NCBI GenBank assembly: GCA_022496805.1 | Contig: CM040094.1 | Coordinates: 3,309,501-3,373,500 of the forward strand | Direction of reading: 5' to 3' | Source: Pohlia nutans | Lineage: Eukaryota; Streptophyta; Bryopsida; Bryales; Mniaceae | Length of the DNA: 64,000 bases | In this document: in pieces, positions 34,531 through 46,176 of the stretch | Numbering within the stretch: position 1 is the stretch's first letter | Layout: each line of letters starts with the position of its first letter | Made by a program: the position numbers and the translations under genes | The notes under the pieces: generated by a model | Seen by the model: only the letters and a program-made list of their open reading frames with translations | Database searches by the model: none | Told to the model about the DNA's origin: nothing

Positions 34531-34998
34531 AATAAGCGGTCTAGGCCTTTTCCATTTTGAAAATTCAAAGCAACTATATGGCCTATCTGCAAATTTTTAT
34601 TCATTTTTCCTTGTAAATTCATCATTTTTAATTGCTACTTAAAAAAAATACTCTACTTTAAAAAATTGACCCCAAGTGTGTTGAATTGCTTAAAAGTATA
34701 ATTTTAGGTGTTCCTACTTTATAATTGACCGCTTGGAGCCATAGTTAGCACTATAAAGCAGATTATTCAAGTGTGTGTACATGTGCGCGCGCTTAGCTCT
34801 TGTTTTCTTGACTAGCTCTTGTAACAAGCTCAATTCCTTATTAGTGTCGGGCAATTTTTCACAATCAGCACCATTGAAATTAAAGAAAACTCATGTAGCT
34901 TCTGTATGAAGAAAGGAAATATTCAACAAAATTGCAATTCTTTTGAGAAAATGCCACTATAAATTGAGAAGATTGATGGAACTCTTTTGGGTAGTTTT

Positions 34999-35812
34999 AT
35001 GGGAGGTGCACTACAATATTCCATATGGAACTATGTGAGTGAACAAATGGGGTATTAATTGTGGGGTGGGCTTACAAAATATACATAAACTTAGGGTATT
35101 ACTTTGCTCAATTCTGTAAATATACATAGCCCATTTTTAATGTGATAAGAATTGTAAATTTACATAGAGGGCCATTCCCTAATAATATGTAGGCAGGAAG
35201 CAAATGTCAAGCCTCTTCATTGACAAAGCTGAAAAAAGAGGAAGTTCGAGCAAATTAGAATCATTGACCACTAAAAACTTGGGTATTTAGGAAGGGTATA
35301 TGGAATGCGTAGAAAATTTGCTAATAGGTGGGTTGAATATAGAAGACTTAATGATTTGTCAAGTCGAACATCTTATATGGAGATTAGATTGTGTTGGTAC
35401 CAAAAAGATCATAGATCCTTGTGAACTTATGACTTGACATATCATATCATGGTATACTTAGAAACTATTATTGCACTAGCTACAATAACTTTTGTAGTAG
35501 ACAGAAACTTGTGTAAGTTACATCCTATGTATGAAAAAGTGTTCAATGATTTTATGAATGATAAATAAATACTTCTGTACTGAAAAAATTCAGGCTTGAT
35601 TTAAGGCAATGTTTATCATTGTATACGTATGTCAAGTTTTTTCTTTTTAATTTTACTTTGAACATGCATACATATATTAAGCTTTCTTTATATGTATGTA
35701 TGTGTGTATATCATTTTTTTAATGTAAAAAAATTGTATAAAGGGGTGTCAATTTAGAGGTGACACACACACACACGTTATTTTTGACTTTAACACTAAAT
35801 GCACTCTTTGGG
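34999..35812. mobile_element. Mutator-type MITE, 814 bp
   Basis: The left flank GGTAGTTTT (34990-34998) and right flank GGTAGTTTG (35813-35821) match at 8 of 9 bases. The left end GGGAGGTGCAC and the following gggtattaatt block match the left part of 31230-31499; the right end carries GCACTCTTTGGG. The interior has no recognisable coding region and includes a (CA)n run near 35763. Confidence 0.7.
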
Positions 35813-36399
35813 GGTAGTTTGTACATGTGCTACAATCGGATTGTTCAAAAGTGCTCCAAAAGTTATGAATATTTTATCATGCATACAAATCATTACGATC
35901 TTCGCATGCAATTTTTTAAAAAGTAATTTATGGTGCTAGGAGGAAGAAATGAGGGTCCAAAGTGACGCTCAAGATAGCCTCCTAGTGGCCCAAAAAAATC
36001 ACCAAAAATTGCAAAATTCATGAATTTGTAATTAGAAAGTACCCACTGATTCAACTCTAAAAAAGAGCCAGGGTCTCTTTGTTAGTCACCCTAAATTTCA
36101 CGGTCCAACTGTAACTCAAATTTCCTCACTTTTTGGTTCTAGAAGCCCCTTGTGAGTCTTATGGTCCTTTAGGGCTTCACTCTTGAACGTCACAACATCT
36201 AGGAACTAAACTACTGATAGATTCAAACCTTCCCTTTATAATCATCAAATGCTTTGGTAAACATTATCTAATTTTTTGGAGATACATCACCAAGTTGTTG
36301 TCCTAACCAATGTTTGGATTTAGTCATAATTGATTACATATTTTTCTAAAATTACAAATGTAGAAGTTTGTCAAGTCGTTGACCAAGCCAAAATTGATT

Positions 36400-36759
36400 T
36401 GACTGTAGTATAAAAGTGGCCTTGCAAAAATTAAGTCATAGATTCAAAAAAGGCAAATATTTCAAAGAATAACCACATTTTGAGTATCTCATTTTAAATT
36501 CATTCCAACAAATTTTACTCAAAATATATTAATAGTTTGTTTGTAATCAAATTTAGAAGGAATTTTTAATTTTTAATTTCAAGTTTTATAATTGAATATT
36601 GGTGATAGTATTAGTGAATCAAACCGTACGGATGGAATTTAAAATTTAAAATCTAGAACTTTCATTTGTATGTCAATTCCAATATATTCTTCCAAATAGT
36701 ACTTTATGATGATTTTTCTTAAATTGTCAATTCCAAGGACAACATGATACGTTTAGGGG
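36400..36759. mobile_element. Right portion of a TTAA element, left end not found
   Basis: The right end ATACGTTTAGGGG is followed by TTAA 36760-36763. The interior (gaatattggtgatagtatta, ccgtacggatggaattt) matches 53330-53480 of the element at 53001-53956. A second family member begins only 22 bp further on. The left end could not be fixed. Confidence 0.55.
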
Positions 36760-36785
36760 TTAAAGACCTCTACAAGATGGTTTAA

Positions 36786-37474
36786 CCCCTAAAGTCCAAC
36801 CATTATGAAAGTGGGCGATTTTCAAAATCAAACACAGTTTTTTCATCCGTCATTGACTTTTTGCAGTGTGGATTTTTTACTATATATTTTATAGAAAGTT
36901 AATTTCCTGTATGTGTGATCCAATTAGAATGGGGATGATTTGTGAAAATTTTATGCCTCATTTCATGTTGTAGTGATTCATCCAAATTTTCAAATATTTC
37001 AGGGTAAAAAAGCTCTTTAAGAAGTCAACTTATAAATTTTAGCAACCAAAAAATCTCCAAAAGTCACTACTTCTAGAGTATTATATTTCAACCAATCACA
37101 ACAAATATATTATACAATACAGCATGGTTTGTCTCACTTGACCGTTCCCCGCTGGAATCCGTCGAAGAGACAACCCAAGCTCAAAAATCAAGCTCAATGT
37201 GCTCAACGGCATGGGTCCCACTAGTTTCATGCACAAATTGTCAATATCTTGTTTGTAATCCAATCACAAAAGAAGATTGAATTTTAAGTTTCAAATTTTA
37301 TTCAACAATATTGGTGACAATAATCATAGTCAGATCTAACCGTATGGAAAGAATAAAAAATTTATGATATACAACTTTTATTCATGTATCAAGTTCAAAA
37401 TATCCATCTTAGTTACATTTTATAAGACATCTTTGAAATTCTCCCAATCTGGAGAGGGGTGAGGGCGTTTAAGG
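36786..37474. mobile_element. TTAA-type element, ~690 bp, decayed right end
   Basis: TTAA 36782-36785 then CCCCTAAAGTCCAACC. The interior matches 53001-53956 (gcagtgtggattttttac, gggatgatttgtgaaaat, catttcatgttgtagtg). The right end GGCGTTTAAGG lacks the final G and TTAA. Between about 37110 and 37225 an unrelated GC-richer insert (gttccccgctggaatccg) interrupts the family sequence. Confidence 0.65.
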
Positions 37475-40312
37475 ATTTTCAATTGCTAATACTAAAAAAT
37501 ACCGAATTGCTTAAAAGTATGGTTTAGGTATTTACACATTACCCCAGTATAAAAACACAACCCAAATTTCAAGATGACCCAGGAATGTATCCACAGCTCC
37601 CCGCCCAGTCCAGCTTGCCCCTCCACTCTAAGGACTCTCTTTTGTTCAATTTTATTGACCAACATTTTGTAATGCACTTCATTGGTTCTGTTGATATAAA
37701 ATTTGGCGCCGTGTGAATTATTGATTTTTCACAACAATGTGATCATTTGGAATTCATGGTTCCATGCTCTTGGTCGTATGTTGAATTCTTTTTTTTCAAA
37801 TTTATTTGTTTTTCGATCAACACATGCAATGTATTCAAGAGATACAAAATTTGGTCCCATTTGAATTACATATTTCACAACATGAGTTGAGGGCCAAAGG
37901 GATGAGAGATTAAAAGTGATTATTGCAGCATTTGAACGATAAAAGGAAGAAGCATCACAACCTATTAGGGACCAATTCCGGTCACCTAAACAAGCACTCT
38001 TTCAACTTTGTGAGTTTCCAATCAAATTATCACAATCATTAGTTGTAGCAGTTTGGTGGTCAATTATGAATGCCAAGTTAACAAAATGATTGGACTAGAA
38101 ATGAAAAACGAGTATTGGTTCTCCTACTAACATCAATAGTGGTCTATGCAAATTAAGTTTGAAAATTCAGAACAAAATCATATAATTATTATGACAGAAT
38201 TAAATAAAAAATTGCGCTTGGTTATTAAACCTGAAGTTTTATGTGCTGCAATTTTTTTATCATCGAAAACAATTGCTCTAAATAGGTAGAAATACTTAAA
38301 CTGACAGGTATTGGTGCCTCCACCTTACGCGAATGTGCAAATCCAGAATTGGGTCGGATGTTGTCTCTCTCACCCTTGCAGGGCACCAAAATATTTTGCA
38401 TGAATTGAATCAGGTGAGAGGACGACTACATTAATTTTAGCCCTAAAAGTTACTGAGAAATGCTTTTACTGACTGGCTTTTGTCTTACGAATTTGCCTTG
38501 GAAGGTCACTTACAGAATTACTTTTATTTTTTTAAGTTACTTTTAAATAACTTTATTCACAAAGAGTGATCTCTCTGAGGAATTTGCAAGGATACGCATG
38601 AGTACAAAAGCTATTCAAGAACACCCAGAGCTTTTGCAATACTTTGGGGGCACTCGGATGAGAGCAAGAGCTTTTGGATGACCAAGGTACTGGAGTGCAA
38701 TCTCTATTGCGTGAGTACATATTAACCTCCATGGACCCATATGAAGGGGAGGTAGCACCCTTGCATTGAAGGAGAGCAAGATTATTTCCCATAACCGTGG
38801 GTTGCTGTGGAGTTATTGGGTGCCCTTGTTATTGTGTGTGTGGCTGGGACGGACACACACAGGGAGAAGGCGTCGCTTTCTCTATGTCAGGGCTCTTTAT
38901 TTTTCGATGGCATTCTTATGCAGTTTACTGTTACATCGAACACATCGAACACATCGAACATTACAAGGAGAAGGCGTCCCTTTTCACTCACTAGGTGAGT
39001 CAAACTATGCCACTTCGCACTCAGTGCCCAGATGCTCAAGACTTGGTGAGTGCAATTCGTCATGTAGGACAAGTGTGTACAATGAACTTAGACACTACAC
39101 TCAGTAAGAAGCGTCGCCTTTGCTAGTAGTGGAAGCTCCACCTGATCATTAACAACTTGTTTCTGTACGCTAGGTTGCGTTTTGGATATGCTTTGTAGAA
39201 TTGAGAAGAGATTATTTGATATCGTTAGTCCGTTGCAGCTTTTTAAGGTGGTTACCCCATTTTGAACTGAATAAGAAATACGGATGTGTGACATTGAAAT
39301 TATTTAATATTGTTATTTTTTAGAGTTAGGTTAGAAGAAATAGATTTCAACACAAGTTGAAACATAATTTTTGGAGGAAGAATGAATTAGTTATAAATTT
39401 TCAAAGTTGATGCATGACACATCCCATTCACGTCACATAGGTAGAGCTCTTTTTGTCTAAAGAAGATTTGTAGTGCACACAGTAAAGATGCTTAAACCAA
39501 CAACAACGAACCCATAACCACACTTACATATACTAAAACCAACAAGGGAGAACCCATTACCAACTGTAACTCATGCTAAAAACCAACATCATTGCAGCAT
39601 TGATTGTGGAAAATGCTCCTAGCTCATGGTTTAAGGCACCAGTTGGTATTGGGGTAAGAGCAAGCCCAGCAGTTGGTCATTGTGCACCAAGTCCACATCC
39701 AAGATGGTGTGACAGAATTGAGAACTTCCTCAGCAACAACCACCAAGCGTGCCTAGAATAGAGTGCATCAATCAATTTTAAACTACTACTTTTGTCACTA
39801 CTTGGGACAATCATAATGGTGGAGAATAAATTTACTAAACTTAACTTCATAAAGTGAGAGCATTGTCTTGTCAAAGAGTGGGACAAATTGCTTGATGTGA
39901 GAATCACCACTCGCCATATGGGCAACATTTGGTGGGCAAATATCAAACTCCACACCATAAGAGGTACTTTATAATTCATAAATAGCGTTGGTGAGTGGAA
40001 AATGGGTGCTGCTGGGCCTGCTCTAACCCCCTTATGACAATAAAGTTTAGATCCGACCATGTGAACTCATATATGACTTGTCTGTATGTAATTGGCTTGA
40101 TGATGTGCAAAAAGAGGATGTTTCCGTGCCATCAATTATGCGGCATGTTTAGTCCTGGCGAAATAATGTGAGTCAGTCATATGGCTTGAATTGCTGTTTA
40201 GTCTTGGCAAAAAAATGTGAGTCAGTCATATGGCTTGAATTGCCGATCTCCGTGCTCTTGCACTAGAACTGTAGAACCTTGAAGAAAGATTTCTTGGATG
40301 TGAAGAAAGGTT
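37475..40312. other. Intergenic mosaic with decayed repeats
   Basis: About 37660-37900 holds two decayed partial copies of the ~220-bp TTAA MITE (ttctgttgatataaaattt). About 38565-38680 has an exon-like frame reading DLSEEFARIRMSTKAIQEHPELLQYFGG-type text that ends in a stop, with no recognised family. About 38933-38963 is a triplicate of acatcgaac. The stretch 39250-39620 repeats at 42100-42520. None forms a supportable gene. Confidence 0.45.
39250..39650 (+). repeat. Local duplicate of 42100-42520
   Basis: Landmarks shared in order with 42100-42520 are aaggtggttaccccatttt, agatttcaacacaagttgaa and aaccaacaacaac. The copies differ by scattered substitutions and are about 2.85 kb apart in direct orientation. 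The interval between them contains the foldback element at 40703-41643 and a TTAA MITE. Confidence 0.75.
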
Positions 40313-40316
40313 TTAA

Positions 40317-40544
40317 CCCCTAAGGACCAAGGATTCATGATTTTAAAATGACAAATTCAATTCATCATATTGTGAAATATATAATTCAGATGAGACTAAA
40401 TTCGGTATCACTGGAATTTGTATAGAATAATGCACATGATGATCAAGAAACAAACAAATTTGAACAAAAGGAAGTCTACATAGAACCTACTCAAAACTGC
40501 TAAAACAATACAAGACCTAATTTGGATTTCTTGATCTTTTAGGG
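40317..40544. mobile_element. TTAA-type MITE, ~228 bp, right target lost
   Basis: TTAA 40313-40316 then CCCCTAAGGACCAAGG; the right end CTTGATCTTTTAGGG is followed by acta instead of TTAA. It matches 63463-63693 in the same orientation and 58996-59215 in inverted orientation. Confidence 0.75.
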
Positions 40545-40702
40545 ACTATGCATGCTAGAAGTGAATCATTTTGAATTGATCCATTTCGTGTGGATTAAAA
40601 AGTCATCCATTCACACTCGGAATTCTTATATATCACCTCTTTGGTACAAGAGTTCAATAAATGACATGTAGAAAGTGTCCAATTGCATGTGTACATACTG
40701 TA

Positions 40703-41643
40703 CAGTGAGATAGGAATTGCTTACAAATTCCCATTGCAGGGAATTTTTTTTTGAAAACTTTGAACACTCCGTGCGTACTCAAAAATGATCCGATTTGGAA
40801 ATCGCAAAGTGCGTTGGAATCACATCGGCGTGTACTAAAATATCATTATAAATTTACACATGTATTAGTGAAAGTTATACAACACGTTGAAAATGATACA
40901 CACACTATCTACCATTGAGTGCTCTCACCGTTTGCTTCAGTTACGGTGTTCATTTTAGTAAGCATATATGAAATGAGCATTTGAAATTTTTCTTGAGATA
41001 CTTGGGCCTATACTTGTAAGATAATTTGTATCATTCCATTTGTCTTATTTGTACTTTTTTATTTTGTAATGGTATAGAGGCTTTCATGGGTTCTAACAAA
41101 AGTCCATTTGTCATCATTACTCCAACTAAACAATCAATGGTTGATTTTGTTTAACTTATTTATGAAATTACATTGAGCACCTTCTATTTTATGCATAATA
41201 GACCTATTCAATTCACATTGACGGAGGATGGTGATCCAATACACCGTAGTAGATATCATGATGATTGGAGACAAGCCCATGGAATCAAAAAGATTATGAA
41301 GGAAAAAATGAAATGAAACAAATCATTCAAGAAGTATGAGCTTAAGAATCTCAAAAACAACTTCCAATACTCATTTCAAATTTTCTTGCTAAAATGGACA
41401 CTGTAACTGAAGCAAACAATGAGAGCACTCAATAGTAGATAGTGTGTATATTATTTTCAACTTGTTGTATAACTTTCACTAATACATGTGAAAATTTGTA
41501 ATGATATTGTAGTACATGCCGATGTGATTCCAACGCACTTTGTGATTTCCAAATCGGATCATTTTTGAGTACGCACGGAGTGTTCAAAGTTTTCAAAAAA
41601 AATTCCGTGCAGCGGGAATTCGTAAGCAATTCCTACCTCACTG
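40703..41643 (+). mobile_element. Foldback TA-target element with a Tc1-type transposase scrap
   Basis: TA flanks at 40701-40702 and 41644-41645; ends CAGTGAGATAGGAATTGC and its inverse. Arms of about 240 bp (40703-40945 and 41400-41643) are clearly inverted copies. In the centre, 41221-41292 on the plus strand reads TEDGDPIHRSRYHDDWRQAHGIKK in one frame, which matches the second-aspartate region of Tc1/mariner transposases (EDG.P.HRS...WR..HGIKK). The rest of the enzyme is deleted. This is a third long-TIR member of the superfamily in the window, with different ends from 894-2947. Confidence 0.75.
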
Positions 41644-41779
41644 TACAGTACACACTAACAAAAACAAATATTGGAGATATTGGAAAGTGTGATAATAAAG
41701 AGCTAAGAGTGTACAATACAAGTGTCTTGCAAATACACGACTTAGAAGAAATGAATACTTTTAGGTTTTATTAGTAACA

Positions 41780-42085
41780 TCCAATTTTTTAAAATTATTA
41801 TTATTTATTGATTATTATTTATTTATTTATTTATTTTGCTCTTGCTACTTTCGTGGCGGGGAGACTCGAGCGGTCGGGAACTTTCCAGAGCGAGCGGGCA
41901 GGGAGGGTTGTCTCCCTTCCGGGTAGCCCTAAAAGCCAAAGGCCTACTTATGTCCCACACTTCCAATTCCTCCACACCGTCCTACCAAGCCTCTATGTGG
42001 GCTTTCACGCTATGTTGGTGTGAAAGAAAAAGTCATGCATTAGGGGTACACAGGATGGTCCATAAATCAAGACTTTAAGCTTTTC
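41780..42085. other. ATTT-rich run followed by GC-rich segment
   Basis: A T-rich stretch with TTTA repeats (41800-41838) precedes an abruptly GC-rich segment (gcggtcgggaactttccaga, cagggagggttgtctccctt). The pattern suggests the 3' end of a retroelement (LINE or SINE) in minus orientation, but no ORF, box A/B or target duplication could be confirmed. Confidence 0.3.
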
Positions 42086-42099
42086 ACACAAATCTAATA

Positions 42100-42520
42100 C
42101 CGGTAAGGTGGTTACCCCATTTCCAATTGAATAAGAAATATGGATATGAGACATTGATATTACTTAGTATTATGATTTTTTAGAGTTAGGCAAGATGAAA
42201 TAGATTTCAACACAAGTTGAAACATAATTTTTGGATGGAGAATGAATTAGTTATAAATTTTCAAAGTTGATGCATGACACATCCCATTCACGTCACATAG
42301 GTAGAGTTGTTTCGGTTTAAAGAAGATTTGTACTAAACACACTAAAATTGCTTAAACCAACAACAACAAATCCATAACCACACTTACATATACTAAAACC
42401 AACAAGAGAGAACCCATTACCAACTATAATTCATGCAAAAACCAACATCATTGTAGCATTGATTGTGGAAAATGCCCCTAGCTGTTGGTTTAAGGCGCCA
42501 ATTGGTAATGGAGTAACTAC
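42100..42520 (+). repeat. Local duplicate of 39250-39650
   Basis: See the partner entry; aaggtggttaccccatttcc and agatttcaacacaagttgaa occur in the same order. The right boundary lies near ttaaggcgccaattggt. Confidence 0.75.
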
Positions 42521-43314
42521 CCTATAGACCTAGAAACTTACAGTGAACACTTGTTGGTTTATGGTACATGTCGATTATTGGATTATCCATCCTATTCACA
42601 ATACATTTGTTGTTCCATTCACTGACCCAAAATCAAATGGTGAGAAAATCAAGAAAAACAGGTCCTTCCATAGGGCCCTCTACTTTCAAGTTTCAACGTG
42701 AAGTGGCACAAGAGGAGAGGCTCCCACCTTTTACTAATTTAAAACTTCTCATGAAGCCGTAAGTCACCTTTTCAATGAGTTTTAAGTGATTGAAAAATAG
42801 AAGCTTCTCGACTTGTGCCACCTCACTTAGAAAATTGAAAATGAAGGGCCCATGGAGGGACCCGTTGTCCATTTTTTTTGTCTCAACTTAAGATTTTGGA
42901 ACGTAGAGAAAGGAATTAAGTGGCCATTTAGTGGAACAAGTGGTGCACTGTGAATATTCCTATTTTTAGAGAGTATGTGTCAGGGACACAAGAACTCAAG
43001 AACAAGAACAAGAGCATGAACAAGGATCCAAGAACAAGAAGTGCAATAGTACACAAGAGTGGTTTTCAAGAAAGTATATTGAACTAAATCGACAGTTGAA
43101 CAAGATTCAAGACAAGGCAATACTCAAGGTTGCTCCAAACTTGTGTTGACGAGAGTGAGGAGTCCCTCATCTCGTCCCCTAGATATACTAGTACTAAGGA
43201 AGCTTCTGAAGGGGCTTCCTAGAGACTATGAGAGTCCCTAGGAAGTATCTAGAAGGTCCTAAAAGTCTAAGGACCTATAGAATTTCTAGAAGTATTCTAG
43301 AAGGCTCTATGTCC
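42521..43314. other. Unassigned intergenic, possible solo-LTR-like start
   Basis: At about 42968 the text tgtcagggacacaagaactc resembles a plant LTR start, and the next 350 bp are purine-rich with repeated aagaacaag and agaaggt motifs. No matching CA end with target duplication was found, so a solo LTR is only a possibility. No gene is seen. Confidence 0.3.
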
Positions 43315-43470
43315 ATGGCACTACCCATCACGAACTAGTTTTGAACACAATAATTATATCACTGTGGCAATACCGATCACGAACTAGTTTTGAAACAATA
43401 ATTGTATCACTGTGGCAATATCCATCACTAAGGCAATACCCATCACTAACTAGTTTTGGATACAATAATT
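43315..43470. repeat. Tandem repeat, ~57-bp unit, about 2.5 copies
   Basis: Units share catcacgaactagttttga and aataattatatcactgtggc, with decay in the last unit. The Tc1 element at 43472 is inserted at the right end of this array. Confidence 0.75.
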
Positions 43471-43471
43471 A

Positions 43472-45139
43472 CAGTGGTTAGCAAAAGTGTTTGGACAATA
43501 ATGACAATCTCAGTTTAGTAATAACACTTGTCAAGTTTGGTAGGTAGGTGCTGATTTTTTCAGCTAATTATAACTAAAGAGCCATTTGTAAACTAGAAAG
43601 AGTACCATCATTGACATTGAGCCACTTGCAAGGGCAGCAGTTCATGATGTATCAATCATGGGTGTCCAATTCATTATGCACACAAGTTGTGCATCTAAAA
43701 AATCTTGAGAATGAACATGTATTTATGGAGACCTCTTGCATTTCATGATTCATTGTGATTGAGTAAGATTGCTCTTGATTAGCTATGGCTCCTAGAAGGT
43801 CTCTTGCTGAACGTGAGTTAGTTCTTCAGATGCATGAGAGAGGGAATTCGTACTCTGAAATTTCAGCGGTTTTAGACATCTCTCGAAGCACTTGCCATGC
43901 TATTGTGCGGAGGTTTACAATGAGAGGTCATTTTGAGAGATGCTCCTTCACAAGGGAGACCTCGAATTCTTGATGAACGTGGTGATCGTGAGGTTGTAAG
44001 GTTGTTGAATGCACCATCTAATGGTACAGCTGCAGCAGTGGGTAGAGAAATGCGATCTCAAGGATTGGATTTGAGTGATGATACAATTAGAAGATGTCTT
44101 CGTAGGCAGGGATTGAGAGCACGAGTGAAAACTAAGAAGCCATTCTTGTCAAAAAAGCACAAAGCAGGTCGATATGCATGGGCAAAGAAGTGTAGGCATG
44201 CAAGTTGGATGGATTGGAGTTATGTGATTTTTTCAGATGAGTCAAAATTCAATTTGTTTAGCTCAGATGGGAGGCAGTATTGTTGGAGGAAGAGAGGAGA
44301 GCATCTTTTAGATCAGCATGTGCAACCTACCATCAAATTTGGGGATGGAAACATTATGGTTTGGGGATGTATGACTTGGGAGGGAGTTGGCAACCTTCGT
44401 CTTATAGAAGGGAACATGGATAAGTTTGTGTATCGGGAAATTTTGGAGATGGAGCTCATGAATACTATACACATGCATGATTTAGGAGAGGAGAATGTTA
44501 TTTTTCAGCACGACAACGATCCCAAACATACTTCTAAGTATGTTACAAATTGGTTGTTAGCACAGAAGTTTCAACTAATTTGGCATCCGGCTCAATCTCC
44601 TGACTTGAATCCTATAGAACACCTTTGGAATGAAGTAGATCGTCGTATGAGAATGTCGGAGAAGAAACCCACTAACAAGAAGGATTTGTGGGAGCAATTG
44701 CAAGAAATTTGGTATAGCATTGAGATTGATACCGTGAGGAAATTAATCATGTCTATGCCTGAGAGAGCTGCAGATGTTTATCAAGCAAAAGGTGGCAATA
44801 CACGATGGTAGTCATTATGATTGTACATTCAAGTTTTTAGGTAGTCATCATGATTCTACATTCAAGTTTTTAGCTTGATTTTGTAGCTCATGGCTTTGTT
44901 TCCCATGTAAATAGATAACCACTTCACTTTTTGCATAAAGAATTGGACACCCACATCATGTGTTTTATTTTTGATTGATTTTTTGATTGACATTTTTGAT
45001 TATGAATGTTATGTTACATGTTTGTTGTAACTATGTGATTGTATGCTTAAATTTTTACAACTTGAATGTGAGTTATGTAGGAAAACTAGCTCATATTGGA
45101 AGTGGAAGCGTCCTGTTTGAACACTTCTGCTGACCACTG
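43472..45139 (+). mobile_element. Tc1-like (DD34E) transposon, nearly intact, 1668 bp
   Basis: TA at 43470-43471 and 45140-45141 flanks inverted ends CAGTGGTTAGCAAAAGTG (left) and CAGTGGTCAGCAGAAGTG (right, inverted), similar over about 28 bp. Overall length is that of classical Tc1 elements. The single gene inside (43785-44811) lacks only a base or two of frame integrity. End similarity and a good ORF suggest recent activity. It differs in ends, TIR length and transposase from the 894-2947 family. Confidence 0.95.
43785..44811 (+). pseudogene. Tc1-family DD34E transposase, one frameshift
   Basis: The N-terminal part (43785-43944) starts MAPRRSLAERELVLQMHERG and forms the first helix-turn-helix. 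At about 43940-43946 the frame shifts by one base, and the rest continues from about 43944 (DAPSQGRPRI...) to the stop at 44809-44811. The second frame, numbered from its ATG at 43933, has Asp102 (FSDESKFN), Asp194 (QHDNDPKHTSK) and Glu229 (LNPIEHLW), with exactly 34 residues between the last two, plus the GRPR-type AT-hook between the two DNA-binding subdomains. The full product would be about 341 residues, the normal Tc1 size. The frameshift may be a true mutation or a sequencing error; everything else looks functional. Confidence 0.92.
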
Positions 45140-45311
45140 TATATCTCTAGTTTTAAGGCCTAGTCTTTGCAATACCCATCTCAAAGTTCTATGTAAGCAT
45201 TGGGAATCCACAAGTAGAACCTATATTCATCAATATAGTTTTTTGAAAACCAGCTCCGACCAAAGGTCATCACTAGAATCCCACTGCCGGAATTTATTTT
45301 TATCCATTTAA

Positions 45312-46176
45312 CCCTTAAGTTCCTGAGGGTTTTTGCTGCAAACTAAACGTGTTATAATATGTGTTATATATGAATTCTTTGAAGTTTGTAAAATATGAAT
45401 GTTGTAATGTGTAATCTTTAAATTTCATCTATATGGTTGAATATCATTCAAATCATTTAGATTTTTTATACGGTAATTAAATTTTAAAAGAAAAACTTTG
45501 AAGATTTGTAAAAAATACATTATACAATATTTCATATTGAATTAAATTATTATTACTTAAAAGTAAAAACTTTCATCGCATGAATAGAAGTTGCCAAGAT
45601 TTAGAGTTTACTGTATAATTTGTCAAAATGTCAATTTAAACGACACTGCGTAAGAATAGTATAGAATTAATAGTTTAAACAAAAAAAATTCCAATCCATA
45701 TTTAAACATTTTATTAACCTTGTGCTTTTAGCCAATTATACCAAAAATCAAAGATAAAGAAATAATTTTGTATTTGTTTTGAATTTTGGAAGTTTATTAG
45801 TTAGATATTATATATATAATTGTATAATTATGTTGAATCTTAGGAATCCATATGTATAGATTTGATTTATAATTGATTCATAATTTATAATCTATCTTAG
45901 TACGTTTATACAAAATATATACTTTGTCATGCATTTTTTTCACACATATACAAATTTGATACTTTTGTAGATTGTTCCAACATCTACACCATCGAAGTTA
46001 ATTATTTTTTGAATTTTTCGAACACAATTTTAGTGATCCAATGACATATTTATATCGGAAATTTGATCCTAAATAAGTTAGGCCCAAGAAACACTCAATT
46101 TGGACAGTCCTAGCTCATTTTACAACACTTTCTATATTTGGAACGACCACTTTTGAGTCGCCTTGGCACTTAAGGG
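45312..46176. mobile_element. TTAA-flanked element, 865 bp
   Basis: TTAA 45308-45311 then CCCTTAAGTTCC; right end GGCACTTAAGGG before TTAA 46177-46180. Copy 1 of the duplication reads through a single TTAA here (tccttttaaaaagtac, about 5307-5322), an empty site. It is AT-rich with no coding capacity. Confidence 0.92.
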
